Both the position numbers and the translations under genes were made by a program. The notes beneath the pieces are model-generated. The model saw only the letters and a list, made by a program, of their open reading frames with translations. It searched no databases and had not been told where the DNA came from. From NCBI RefSeq assembly GCF_000821305.1, contig NZ_CCXK01000017.1, positions 64,159 through 128,158 of the forward strand: 64,000 bases of DNA. The letters run 5' to 3'. Shown piece by piece: positions 27,005 through 34,763 of this stretch. Position 1 is the stretch's first letter. Every line of letters starts with the position of its first letter. This DNA comes from Clostridium culturomicium. GTDB taxonomy: Bacteria; Bacillota; Clostridia; Clostridiales; Clostridiaceae.

Positions 27005-27778
27005 ATGAGTTTTTGTTCAAATTGTGGAACTAAGTACGGAGATGGAGACAAATTTTGCCCAGGGTGTGGGTATAATCTAACTACAGGAGAACCAGCACCA
27101 GCTACGGGTTCAACCAGACAATCTAACAAGGTAATGACAGCTATCACCGATGGATTTATGTATTATAAAGGATTGATTATTCATTCTACCACATCTACAG
27201 AGGAATTATTTGAGGATAATAAAAAAAGTATATCATTTGTAATTACTTTGTTTTCAATGATAATAAACAGTGTTCTTTATGCCATTGTAATAAAAAAAGC
27301 ATATAATTTTACAAAGACCTTTTTATTGGGAGGCTATGGCTATGGTGATGTAGACAGTATGCTGCTAAAGATTAATTTCTTTACACAATTCTTGCAGGGA
27401 ATGTTATTTTCTTTAGTATTAATAATGCTCCTATCCCTAGGTTTATTTATCATAGTAAAGGTTTATAATGGAGAAACCATAAATATTATTAGGGTAATAG
27501 CTGTTGCGTCTGTGCCTTTAACTTGTATAAATCTTATAGCTTTTATAGTATCCTATATAAGTTTTTCAGTTGCTTTAATTGTAATTTCAATAGGCGTATA
27601 TGCAGCCATTGGAACCATATTTACGAATAGTCATAGATACATTACTAGTGGGCGTGATGCACATATTGCTATTGCTGTAGTAGTTATGTTAAGTAATATT
27701 GGCTTCTGCTTCACGATTTTAAAGGTGTACTCTAATTTATTTCTTCAGTATTCTAATTATTTAGGAAGTTTTTTTTAG
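27005..27778 (+). CDS. Zinc-ribbon polytopic membrane protein (Yip1-like)
   Basis: A 257-aa protein. One zinc ribbon at residues 4-24 (CSNCGTKYGDGDKFCPGCG) is followed by a soluble stretch and about five membrane helices from residue 75 on, an arrangement seen in zinc_ribbon_2/Yip1-type membrane proteins of unknown function. It sits 14 bp after the zinc-ribbon/VWA/serine-hydrolase fusion, behind AGGAGTG, so the two are one operon and may form a membrane complex (inference). Confidence 0.8.
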   Translation: MSFCSNCGTKYGDGDKFCPGCGYNLTTGEPAPATGSTRQSNKVMTAITDGFMYYKGLIIHSTTSTEELFEDNKKSISFVITLFSMIINSVLYAIVIKKAYNFTKTFLLGGYGYGDVDSMLLKINFFTQFLQGMLFSLVLIMLLSLGLFIIVKVYNGETINIIRVIAVASVPLTCINLIAFIVSYISFSVALIVISIGVYAAIGTIFTNSHRYITSGRDAHIAIAVVVMLSNIGFCFTILKVYSNLFLQYSNYLGSFF

Positions 27779-27800
27779 ATGATATAAAGGTTGTCAAAAT

Positions 27801-27837
27801 GAACTCAGGTATAGAAATGTACTTGGGTTCTTTTTTT
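27801..27837 (+). terminator. Rho-independent terminator of the zinc-ribbon operon
   Basis: GAACTCAGGTA (27801-27811) pairs with TACTTGGGTTC (27820-27830) with two G-T pairs, followed by seven T. Confidence 0.88.
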
Positions 27838-27975
27838 AGTTATGGTGAAATAAAATTTTTATTAAGTGAAGTTTTTAAGATTTATAGAATTTATTTTAAG
27901 TAAGATTAATCTATTTGGTGGAGGTACGTTATCATTAAAGAAAATCAATAAAAAGAATAAACAGTAGAGTTTAAT

Positions 27976-28012
27976 GAAAACAGCTTATTACTTTAGATAA
28001 TAAGCTGTTTTC
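27976..28012. terminator. Hairpin downstream of the YuiF-like gene
   Basis: GAAAACAGCTTATTA (27976-27990) pairs perfectly with TAATAAGCTGTTTTC (27998-28012). It lies 40 bp beyond the stop of the minus-strand transporter and probably ends its transcript. Confidence 0.7.
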
Positions 28013-28051
28013 TATAGAGTTTTATTACCTCATATTAGGGTATAGTTCAAT

Positions 28052-29356
28052 TTAAAGCATAAGTGAACCTATTACAGCAAATATAAGCAGTGGGATATTA
28101 TAGTGAAGGAAGGTTGGAACACAGGTATCCCAGATGTGGTCGTGCTGCTTGTCTGCATTAAGCCCTGCTGTTGGTCCAAGAGTACTGTCTGAAGCAGGAG
28201 ACCCCGCATCCCCTAAAGCACCTGCAACTCCAACTAGAAGTATTATGGCTTGAGGGCTGAAGCCTAAGCTAAGGCCTAGTGGACAATATATGGCAGCGAT
28301 AATAGGTACTGTACCAAAGGAGCTTCCTATTCCAAGGGTTACCAGGAGCCCAACTAAAAGCATAAGAGTGGCTCCAATAAGTTTGCTGCTGCCAACAACT
28401 CCAGTAATTGAGGTAACCAAAAGTTCCACAGAGCCAGTTTCTCTTAGAACACTTCCATAGCCGGCAGCTACAAGCATAATAAAGCCGATGAGCCCCATCA
28501 TTTTAACTCCATCTTCTAATAAATCATCCACCTCATTTACTTTAACAGCTCCCGTTAAAATGAGTACAATAATGGCACAAAGACCACCTAAAGGCAGAGA
28601 GCCTGTCTTTATTTGAACTAAAAAGGCAGTTACTGCACCCAATAGAGCACTCCAGTGCTTTCTTGTCATTTTCTCCTCAATAGCTTCTTCGGCTATTTCT
28701 TCTATAGCTGTATCTTTATAGCTACGAGGCTTTCTATAGGTTATAAATACTGCAATAAGAAGTCCTATAATCATTGCAATGGCAGGTATCCACATGGTAC
28801 TGGTGACTAGTTTTGTGGTAGCATCAATTCCGTTAGCAACCATTTGGTCTCTGATAATGTTCTGAAAGATTAACCCAAAGCCTATCGGAATCGCCATATA
28901 GGGAGTTTTTAATCCAAAGGTCAAGGCACAGGCAACTGCTCTTCTATCAATTTTCAACTTATTCATAAGCTTTAATAATGATGGAATTAAGATTGGAATA
29001 AAGGCAATATGAACAGGGATAAGATTTTGAGAAAAACAGGCGATAAAGGCAATAAATAAGATAAAGATTATTTTTTTATCCTTTACTATTTTAGATATCT
29101 TTCTTGCTAAAATGGAGGCAAGTCCAGTTTTACTTACTGCCACAGCTAGAGCTCCAAGTAAAATATAGCTAAGGGCAGTTTCAGCGTTTCCGCCCATGCC
29201 TCCAATGAGTGTTGACATTATATCTTCTAGAGGCATTCCTGAAAAAAGTCCAGCAGTGATTGCTGCAATTAATATAGATAATAATACATTAAATTTAAAT
29301 AGACATAGTATGATCATTACGGCGATAGAGATTACTACCGGGTTAAATAATACCAT
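28052..29356 (-). CDS. YuiF/NhaC-like amino acid transporter, predicted histidine uptake
   Basis: Polytopic membrane protein of 434 aa (about 11-12 helices) of the NhaC/YuiF ion-coupled transporter group. Symmetric motifs are GLKTPYMAIPIGFGLIFQNI in one half and LGIGSSFGTVPIIAAIYCPL, GALGDAGSPASDSTLGPTAG in the other. The open frame extends 23 codons upstream into the leader, but AAGGGGGAAT places the start at ATG 29356, and the extension lies in the T-box terminator region. The leader is a T-box riboswitch whose specifier appears to be CAC (His), so histidine import induced by His-tRNA starvation is the best prediction. The family includes proteins proposed as histidine transporters. Confidence 0.85.
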   Translation of the reverse strand: MVLFNPVVISIAVMIILCLFKFNVLLSILIAAITAGLFSGMPLEDIMSTLIGGMGGNAETALSYILLGALAVAVSKTGLASILARKISKIVKDKKIIFILFIAFIACFSQNLIPVHIAFIPILIPSLLKLMNKLKIDRRAVACALTFGLKTPYMAIPIGFGLIFQNIIRDQMVANGIDATTKLVTSTMWIPAIAMIIGLLIAVFITYRKPRSYKDTAIEEIAEEAIEEKMTRKHWSALLGAVTAFLVQIKTGSLPLGGLCAIIVLILTGAVKVNEVDDLLEDGVKMMGLIGFIMLVAAGYGSVLRETGSVELLVTSITGVVGSSKLIGATLMLLVGLLVTLGIGSSFGTVPIIAAIYCPLGLSLGFSPQAIILLVGVAGALGDAGSPASDSTLGPTAGLNADKQHDHIWDTCVPTFLHYNIPLLIFAVIGSLML

Positions 29357-29420
29357 TAAAGATTCCCCCTTGTGTTTTGAAATTTTGTTCTGTAAATGTG
29401 TAAGGATGAGATTATTTTTG

Positions 29421-29725
29421 CGCAAAAATAAAATACTCCCGTTCTCTAGCTTAATACTAGAGGACGGGAGTTTAACTCACGTGGTTCCACCTCAATTTTA
29501 TTAGTATCTCACGATACTAACCTCTTCAAGTACGATAATTTATAAAAATTACTTATACTCTAGCACGATAACGGGTGCAAGGATTCCGAAACAGCCTACT
29601 AAGATTAATCCATTCGGTGTTTAGCTCAAAGACGTGTTCAAAATAATATCTTTGTTTTCTCACACCAACCGAAAACTCTCTGAAAAAGATGGTTATCTTT
29701 ACTATTTCTTATCAAAGCTGTTGTT
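29421..29725 (-). promoter_or_regulatory. T-box riboswitch, specifier CAC (His)
   Basis: Read on the minus strand. Stem I contains AGAGAG and GGTTGGTGTGAGAAAAC. In the specifier loop, GAA-CAC-G (CAC at 29634-29636) is followed by TCTTTGAG. The antiterminator T-box GGTGGAACCACG lies at about 29480-29491, and the terminator is ACTCCCGTCCTCTAG/CTAGAGAACGGGAGT (29435-29471) followed by ATTTTATTTTT. Uncharged tRNA-His would stabilise the antiterminator. A minus-35 TTGACA lies at 29779-29784 (minus strand); the minus-10 is not clear. Confidence 0.93.
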
Positions 29726-30038
29726 TTTAAATATTTTTGTATACTTAATATATTTAAAATATTATAAATTTAGACTTTTGTCAATTAAAACTTAAAAAAA
29801 CTTATTTAATGCTGCAGCTGTTATTGCTGGCGTTTGTTCGGTATTGGCCTTTCTTATTAAATCTAATAAGAAAAAAGCTATTTCGTATTAAGTGCTTATA
29901 TATTTCATTTAGCCAGAACTAGTTAAAAATAGTCAAATAACTTTGTTTAGGAACTTAAATTTCCTTAAATAACTTAACAAAGTGAACCTTTAGTTGGAAA
30001 TTTACAAAAATTCTAGCGATTAAGAACTTTGGATTTTA
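29726..30038. other. Intergenic region with an unexplained short open frame
   Basis: Holds the T-box promoter on the minus strand. On the plus strand 29796-29891 reads KNLFNAAAVIAGVCSVLAFL then IKSNKKKAISY to a TAA, a membrane-anchor-like piece with no start codon, possibly a gene remnant. ACTTTGTT near 29940 and AACAAAGT near 29976 form an inverted repeat. Confidence 0.35.
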
Positions 30039-30047
30039 TGCTATAAT
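30039..30047 (+). promoter_or_regulatory. Extended minus-10 promoter for the 85-codon gene
   Basis: TGCTATAAT (TG at 30039-30040, TATAAT 30042-30047), about 100 bp upstream of the coding frame. No good minus-35 is present, as is usual for extended minus-10 promoters. Confidence 0.55.
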
Positions 30048-30145
30048 AGAAAACAACTAAGCACTTAAGGTGGAATGGTGAGGCTGAGACTAGGAACTTT
30101 ATTTAAATTTTATAAATGAAAAATTATTGACATAGGAGATAAAAA

Positions 30146-30403
30146 ATTAGAACTTACACAAACAAAAGACCAGATGGAAGCATAGTTGTAACAAAGTTTG
30201 ATAAAAACAAAAGTTATTCAAAGGAATATTCTAGTATTCATGAATATAATAAAAGTGTATCAAGTGGTGCAATTTCTTTAGGAAAAATATTGTTCGCTCC
30301 AATATACTACCCAGTAAAGTTTGTGTTTAAAATCTTATTTCTTTTAATAAAAGGTATTTATTGGGGTTTGCCTAGATTTATATATTTTAAAAATAAAAAA
30401 TAA
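30146..30403 (+). CDS. Small basic membrane-associated protein, apparent ATT start
   Basis: An 85-codon frame, bounded upstream by a TAA at 30140-30142, that contains no ATG, GTG or TTG near its start. AGGAG (30134-30138) is correctly spaced before ATT 30146. The product begins (M/I)RTYTNKRPDGSIVVTKFDK and ends in an amphipathic hydrophobic stretch (GKILFAPIYYPVKFVFKILF, LLIKGIYWGLPRFIY) and a basic tail. A promoter and a strong terminator bracket it, so it is expressed as a unit. Either ATT is the initiator, as in infC, or an ATG has mutated and the gene is decaying. Family not recognised. Confidence 0.6.
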   Translation: MRTYTNKRPDGSIVVTKFDKNKSYSKEYSSIHEYNKSVSSGAISLGKILFAPIYYPVKFVFKILFLLIKGIYWGLPRFIYFKNKK

Positions 30404-30422
30404 TTATTAGATTTTAAAAAGT

Positions 30423-30470
30423 AAAAGTCACAAATGATTCTATGGAAGAATACATTTGTGACTTTTTTTT
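30423..30470 (+). terminator. Rho-independent terminator of the 85-codon gene
   Basis: AAAAGTCACAAATG (30423-30436) pairs perfectly with CATTTGTGACTTTT (30453-30466), followed by further T. Confidence 0.92.
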
Positions 30471-30668
30471 GCTACTAAAATATTTTAGTGCGAAGAATAT
30501 GGTGAGAATATTTTGAAAATTATGCCTTTAATAAGTAGTATTTATTTCTTTAAAATGATAAAATTTAATGGTATATACTATTTAATATTGAAAATAATGT
30601 AAGATAATAAAGGGGAGAAAGAACTGAAAGTAGTAATAGATTTAATGAAAGTATAAAAGGAGGTAAGT

Positions 30669-32456
30669 ATGAAGAAAAAATCGCCACTTATTCGATTATT
30701 AGAAAATATAAAGGAGCGGGATAAAGAGATTTTTTGTTTATGTTTGTTATATACCATAATAACACCTTTAGTTTCTTTGTTTGGTATAATATTACCCAAG
30801 GTTTTGATTAGTTATTTGACTGAAAGAGAGGCAACCAATCAAGGAATTATCATTATTGTAAGTGTGTTTTTTGCTTTTGGTGCTTTAATTTATTTCTTGA
30901 AGCAGTGGCTTCAGGATTCCACCTATCCACGTATTACAGAACTTAGGATTGATTATATCCGTGATCAATGTGTAAAGCTCCTTAATATGGATTATCCATA
31001 TATGGAGTCTGCTACATTTTTGGAAAAGTACAATAAGGCTTTGGAATCTACCAGCAATAATAGTGAGGGTATTGAAGGAATTTATCATAAGCTTTTTGAA
31101 CTGCCACAGCTTGGCACCATTGTTTTAGTTCTGGCTTTTTTTATAGGCTTTAAAAATCCAATTATTTTGCTTGCCATCTTGGTTAATATAGGGGTAACTA
31201 CATTAATTTCAGTTTATGTTCAAAAATATGAATATAAACGCAAGGAAGCACTAGCTAAGAAAGAACGTCGAGTTTATTATTATGGAAAGGTATCCAAGGA
31301 CTTTATGTATGGAAAGGATGTAAGGGTTTATTCCTTAAAAGATAGAATTGATGATAATTTTAGACTGGAGATAAAGGGATATATTGATGTGTTTAAAGTT
31401 ATTAAAAATAGAGAGTATGCCCTAGGGTTTATTACTCTTGCCACTTTGTTTTTATCTGACCTTGCAACCTATGGAGTTCTAACTTACTTAACTTTCAAGG
31501 GGATGTCAATTTCAGATTATTCCATGTATGTTATAGCAGCTTCAACCTTATCCCTTCAAATGACAACCTTATCTGAAAATATTACCTTTATTATGAGGGA
31601 GTATTTATACGTACGAGATTTTTATGAATTTATGGATGCAGATTTAGGAGAGCATGGCGGTGATTTGAAGGCCATTCCAAAGGAGGAATCCATGGCCATT
31701 GAGTTTAAGAATGTGACCTTTGCTTATCCTGGTACTGATAAATATATTTTAAAGGATTTTTCTTTAACTATTCCAAAGGGACAGAAGCTTGCCATTGTGG
31801 GAATTAACGGAGCTGGAAAGACGACCTTTGTAAAATTACTCACAGGATTATTTAAAGTAAATGAAGGAGAAATATTAATTAACGGTATCAATATTAATGA
31901 GTATAAAAAAATTGAACTGTATAAAATGTTTGGAGCAGTCTTCCAAGAGGTTAATATTTTAGCACTTACTATTGCACAAAATATTGCCTGTACCTTGGAA
32001 AATGTTGATTATAAGAAGCTAGACAAGGTATTAAAGCAGGTTGGGCTTTATGAGAAGGTTTATGAGCTAAAGGATAATGTTAATACTACCATGTTAAAAA
32101 TTATTGATGAGAATGGCGTTGTATTTTCAGGTGGAGAAAGTCAAAAGCTTGCCATAGCAAGGGCACTTTACAAGGGTGGAAATTGTGTAATCATGGACGA
32201 ACCTACGGCAGCCTTAGATGCCTTGGCAGAGGCTGAGATTTACAATAAATTTGACTTGTTAACTGAAGGTAAAACAGCAATTTATATTTCTCATAGACTT
32301 GCATCAACTAAGTTCTGTGATGCCATCGCACTACTTGATGAGACAGGCCTTAGGGAATATGGTACCCATGATGAGCTTATGGAAAATAAGGGATCCTATT
32401 ATGATATGTTTGTTACTCAAGGCAAGTATTATCAGGAAGGAGGAGAGTCAGCATGA
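30669..32456 (+). CDS. ABC exporter half-transporter, subunit 1
   Basis: A 595-aa protein with an N-terminal six-helix exporter domain (residues ~20-300) and a C-terminal nucleotide-binding domain: Walker A GINGAGKTT, signature FSGGESQKLAIAR, Walker B CVIMDEPTAALD, H-loop YISHRLAST. GGAGG lies 5 nt before the ATG. Its end overlaps the next gene by 4 bp (ATGA), so the two make a heterodimer. Both ATPase sites look complete. The substrate is not evident; the group includes peptide, lipid and drug exporters. Confidence 0.92.
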   Translation: MKKKSPLIRLLENIKERDKEIFCLCLLYTIITPLVSLFGIILPKVLISYLTEREATNQGIIIIVSVFFAFGALIYFLKQWLQDSTYPRITELRIDYIRDQCVKLLNMDYPYMESATFLEKYNKALESTSNNSEGIEGIYHKLFELPQLGTIVLVLAFFIGFKNPIILLAILVNIGVTTLISVYVQKYEYKRKEALAKKERRVYYYGKVSKDFMYGKDVRVYSLKDRIDDNFRLEIKGYIDVFKVIKNREYALGFITLATLFLSDLATYGVLTYLTFKGMSISDYSMYVIAASTLSLQMTTLSENITFIMREYLYVRDFYEFMDADLGEHGGDLKAIPKEESMAIEFKNVTFAYPGTDKYILKDFSLTIPKGQKLAIVGINGAGKTTFVKLLTGLFKVNEGEILINGININEYKKIELYKMFGAVFQEVNILALTIAQNIACTLENVDYKKLDKVLKQVGLYEKVYELKDNVNTTMLKIIDENGVVFSGGESQKLAIARALYKGGNCVIMDEPTAALDALAEAEIYNKFDLLTEGKTAIYISHRLASTKFCDAIALLDETGLREYGTHDELMENKGSYYDMFVTQGKYYQEGGESA

Positions 32457-34231
32457 AGCAGTTAGAAAAAACAAAATTGGTATTTGGCTTGGTGTGGGAA
32501 ATAAGTCCGAGCTACTTTTTCCTCCTATTTATTAACTCTCTGGGTTATTCAGCTCAAATTCTTGTGAATGTTATTTTACCAAAGTATCTTATTGATGGGT
32601 TAATGATAAAGGAATCCCTTCAGGTTTTATTTCAGTGGGTTTTGTTAATTGCTATAGCAAACCTGGTCTTAGCCTTTATTAAGAAAACCACAAAGCGATT
32701 TCTAGATGTGAAGGAGAAGGAAGTATACTGGCACATTGAACGTGCCTTTGCAAAAAAGATTATGTCTGTGGAGTATCAGAATCTTGAAGATCCTTATTAT
32801 TTGGACTTAAAGGAAAGAGCTTCCTTTGCAATGATGAATCAAGGTGCAGTCTACAACTTAATAACCAATTTCCTAAGTTTTTTAAATCAACTATTAACAG
32901 TTATAGGTTTAATAGCTATTATGTTTAGGTTGTCCTGGATTTTAGTTGTATCCCTCCTTGGTATGGTAGGAATAACTTTATTCATATACAGAGCTTTCTC
33001 AAAATATCAGCAGCAATTCTTTGCAGACTTGCTACCTATAAATCGAAAATATGGTTATTATGTGGGACTATCCTTTGAGAAGAATCTTCATAAGGATGTA
33101 CGTCTTTATGGTATGAGCCCAATGTTAGGAGATTTGGTTACCTCCTATAATAAAGAAATTAATCGTTGGTTTACAAAGTTTCATCGTAAGCAAGGACTGT
33201 ACATGGGGTTATTTCAAGTAGTAGTTGTAATGCAGACTATTTTTGCCTATGGTTTTGTAAGTATAAAAACCTTAACTAGCGGTATCAGTATTGGAGATTT
33301 AACCATGTATGTATCCTCTGCTGTTAGCTTTTCTTCTGCAGTTATTGCTCTTGGCACCGCCATAGTAAGTATTTCTCAAATGTTAGCATACTTAGAACCT
33401 TTCGCGGAGCTTATGAATGTGCCAGATGAAGAAAAGCTTCAAGGAGATAAGAAGCTGGAAACCGTTGAAACCATTGAATTTGATCATGTGACTTTTGCTT
33501 ACCCTAAAACGGATAAAAAGATATTAGATGATATATCCTTTAGGATTAATAAAGGTGAGAAAATCAGTATTGTGGGCTTAAACGGAGCAGGAAAAAGTAC
33601 AGTAGTAAAACTCCTTTGCCGTCTTTATAAACCAGAGGTCGGGTCAATAAAGATTAATGGAATTGATATCTTTGAATATGACCATGAATCCTATTTGAAG
33701 ACTTTAGCAGCTGTATTCCAAGACTTTAAGCTTTTCAACTTCACCATAGAGGAAAACATCACCTGCAGACCAGTAGGGGTTGATACCAAGCTGGTGGAAA
33801 AGCTTATTAAAGATGTTGCTATGGAAGAAAAAATTAAAGAACTGCCTCATGGAATTAATAGCTTATTTGGGAAGGAATATGACGATGAAGGTGTGGAGTT
33901 CTCTGGAGGACAAGCACAGAAAATTGCTATAGCAAGAGCCTTATACAAGGATGCTTCCTTAGTAATCCTTGACGAACCAACCTCTGCTTTAGACCCAATT
34001 GCAGAAGCAGAAATCTATGAGAAGTTCAACAGCTTAGTTGGAGATAAAACAGCTCTTTATATATCCCACAGAATGTCCTCAAGTGTATTCTGTGACAAGG
34101 TATTAGTTATTAGGGAAGGAAAGATTGAAGCCTTTGATTCTCACAAGAATTTAATGCTGGATGAAGAAGGTATATATTATGAACTGTTTACATCACAGGC
34201 GAAGAATTATCGTTTGGAAGCATTAAATTAA
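32453..34231 (+). CDS. ABC exporter half-transporter, subunit 2
   Basis: A 592-aa partner of the preceding protein, with the same layout. The membrane domain occupies the N-terminal ~320 residues. The nucleotide-binding domain has GLNGAGKST, signature FSGGQAQKIAIAR, Walker B LVILDEPTSALD and YISHRMSSS. AGGAGGAGAGTC within the end of subunit 1 is its ribosome site. No peptide precursor or peptidase domain is visible beside it, so bacteriocin export is not specifically supported. Confidence 0.92.
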   Translation: MKQLEKTKLVFGLVWEISPSYFFLLFINSLGYSAQILVNVILPKYLIDGLMIKESLQVLFQWVLLIAIANLVLAFIKKTTKRFLDVKEKEVYWHIERAFAKKIMSVEYQNLEDPYYLDLKERASFAMMNQGAVYNLITNFLSFLNQLLTVIGLIAIMFRLSWILVVSLLGMVGITLFIYRAFSKYQQQFFADLLPINRKYGYYVGLSFEKNLHKDVRLYGMSPMLGDLVTSYNKEINRWFTKFHRKQGLYMGLFQVVVVMQTIFAYGFVSIKTLTSGISIGDLTMYVSSAVSFSSAVIALGTAIVSISQMLAYLEPFAELMNVPDEEKLQGDKKLETVETIEFDHVTFAYPKTDKKILDDISFRINKGEKISIVGLNGAGKSTVVKLLCRLYKPEVGSIKINGIDIFEYDHESYLKTLAAVFQDFKLFNFTIEENITCRPVGVDTKLVEKLIKDVAMEEKIKELPHGINSLFGKEYDDEGVEFSGGQAQKIAIARALYKDASLVILDEPTSALDPIAEAEIYEKFNSLVGDKTALYISHRMSSSVFCDKVLVIREGKIEAFDSHKNLMLDEEGIYYELFTSQAKNYRLEALN

Positions 34232-34288
34232 TTAAAATACAGATAAGGAGTGTGTATTAGAAAAAAATATTAGTAAAATTATTATTAT

Positions 34289-34317
34289 TTGACAAAATTT
34301 TGTGTAGTTATTATAAT
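34289..34317 (+). promoter_or_regulatory. Consensus promoter of the cobalamin-regulated gene
   Basis: TTGACA (34289-34294), 17-bp spacer, TATAAT (34312-34317): a perfect sigma-A consensus, so regulation must come mainly from the riboswitch. Confidence 0.92.
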
Positions 34318-34409
34318 AAACTTTGAAAACAATTTCTAAAAAACTTTTTGTTTTAGGTTTGTTACAATATATTAAAAATGTTTCATATAAAAATTTAAAA
34401 AATTGAATA

Positions 34410-34627
34410 TAAAGTTAAGGTGCCTTTAAAAAGGAGAATAGGAAAGTGGGTTTAAATCCCACACGGACCCACCACTGTATTTGCGGACAAGTCTATAATA
34501 AACCACTGTAAATTTTATGGGAAGGTAAAGATGAGGAAGATGCATAAGTCAGGAGACCTGCCTTAATTTACTAGTTATGTTTTTCAGGGGGAATATGAAA
34601 AGCAAGATTTTGACGGCTTAAAATGGG
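34410..34627 (+). promoter_or_regulatory. Cobalamin (B12) riboswitch aptamer
   Basis: Ordered conserved blocks: AAGGTGCC (34416), GAATAGGAAAGTGGG, AATCCCACACGGACCCACCACTGT (two blocks, 34455-34479), then the B12 box AAGTCAGGAGACCTGCC (34546-34562). It is followed by a terminator at 34628-34661, so cobalamin binding would stop transcription of the 1311-aa surface protein. Confidence 0.93.
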
Positions 34628-34661
34628 AAAGTCTCTTAGTTTTTACTAAGAGACTTTTTTT
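34628..34661 (+). terminator. Riboswitch-controlled terminator
   Basis: AAAGTCTCTTAG (34628-34639) pairs perfectly with CTAAGAGACTTT (34645-34656), then TTTTT. It lies between the cobalamin aptamer and the coding sequence. Confidence 0.92.
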
Positions 34662-34763
34662 ATTTATGATTATAAATAGTTTTTAATAAATATTTTGCGG
34701 AGGTGAAAAGAAAAAGTGAATTTAAAACTATTTTTATATATTTATTTTGGGGAGGGATTTCTT

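Noticed and set aside
30070..30100. CTGAGA within GGTGAGGCTGAGACTAGG, suggesting a TPP riboswitch
   Set aside because: The second conserved TPP block (ACCTGA..GTAATGC) is absent and the downstream gene is unrelated to thiamine.
30669..34231. Bacteriocin/lantibiotic export operon
   Set aside because: No C39 peptidase domain, precursor peptide or modification enzyme is visible next to the two ABC genes.
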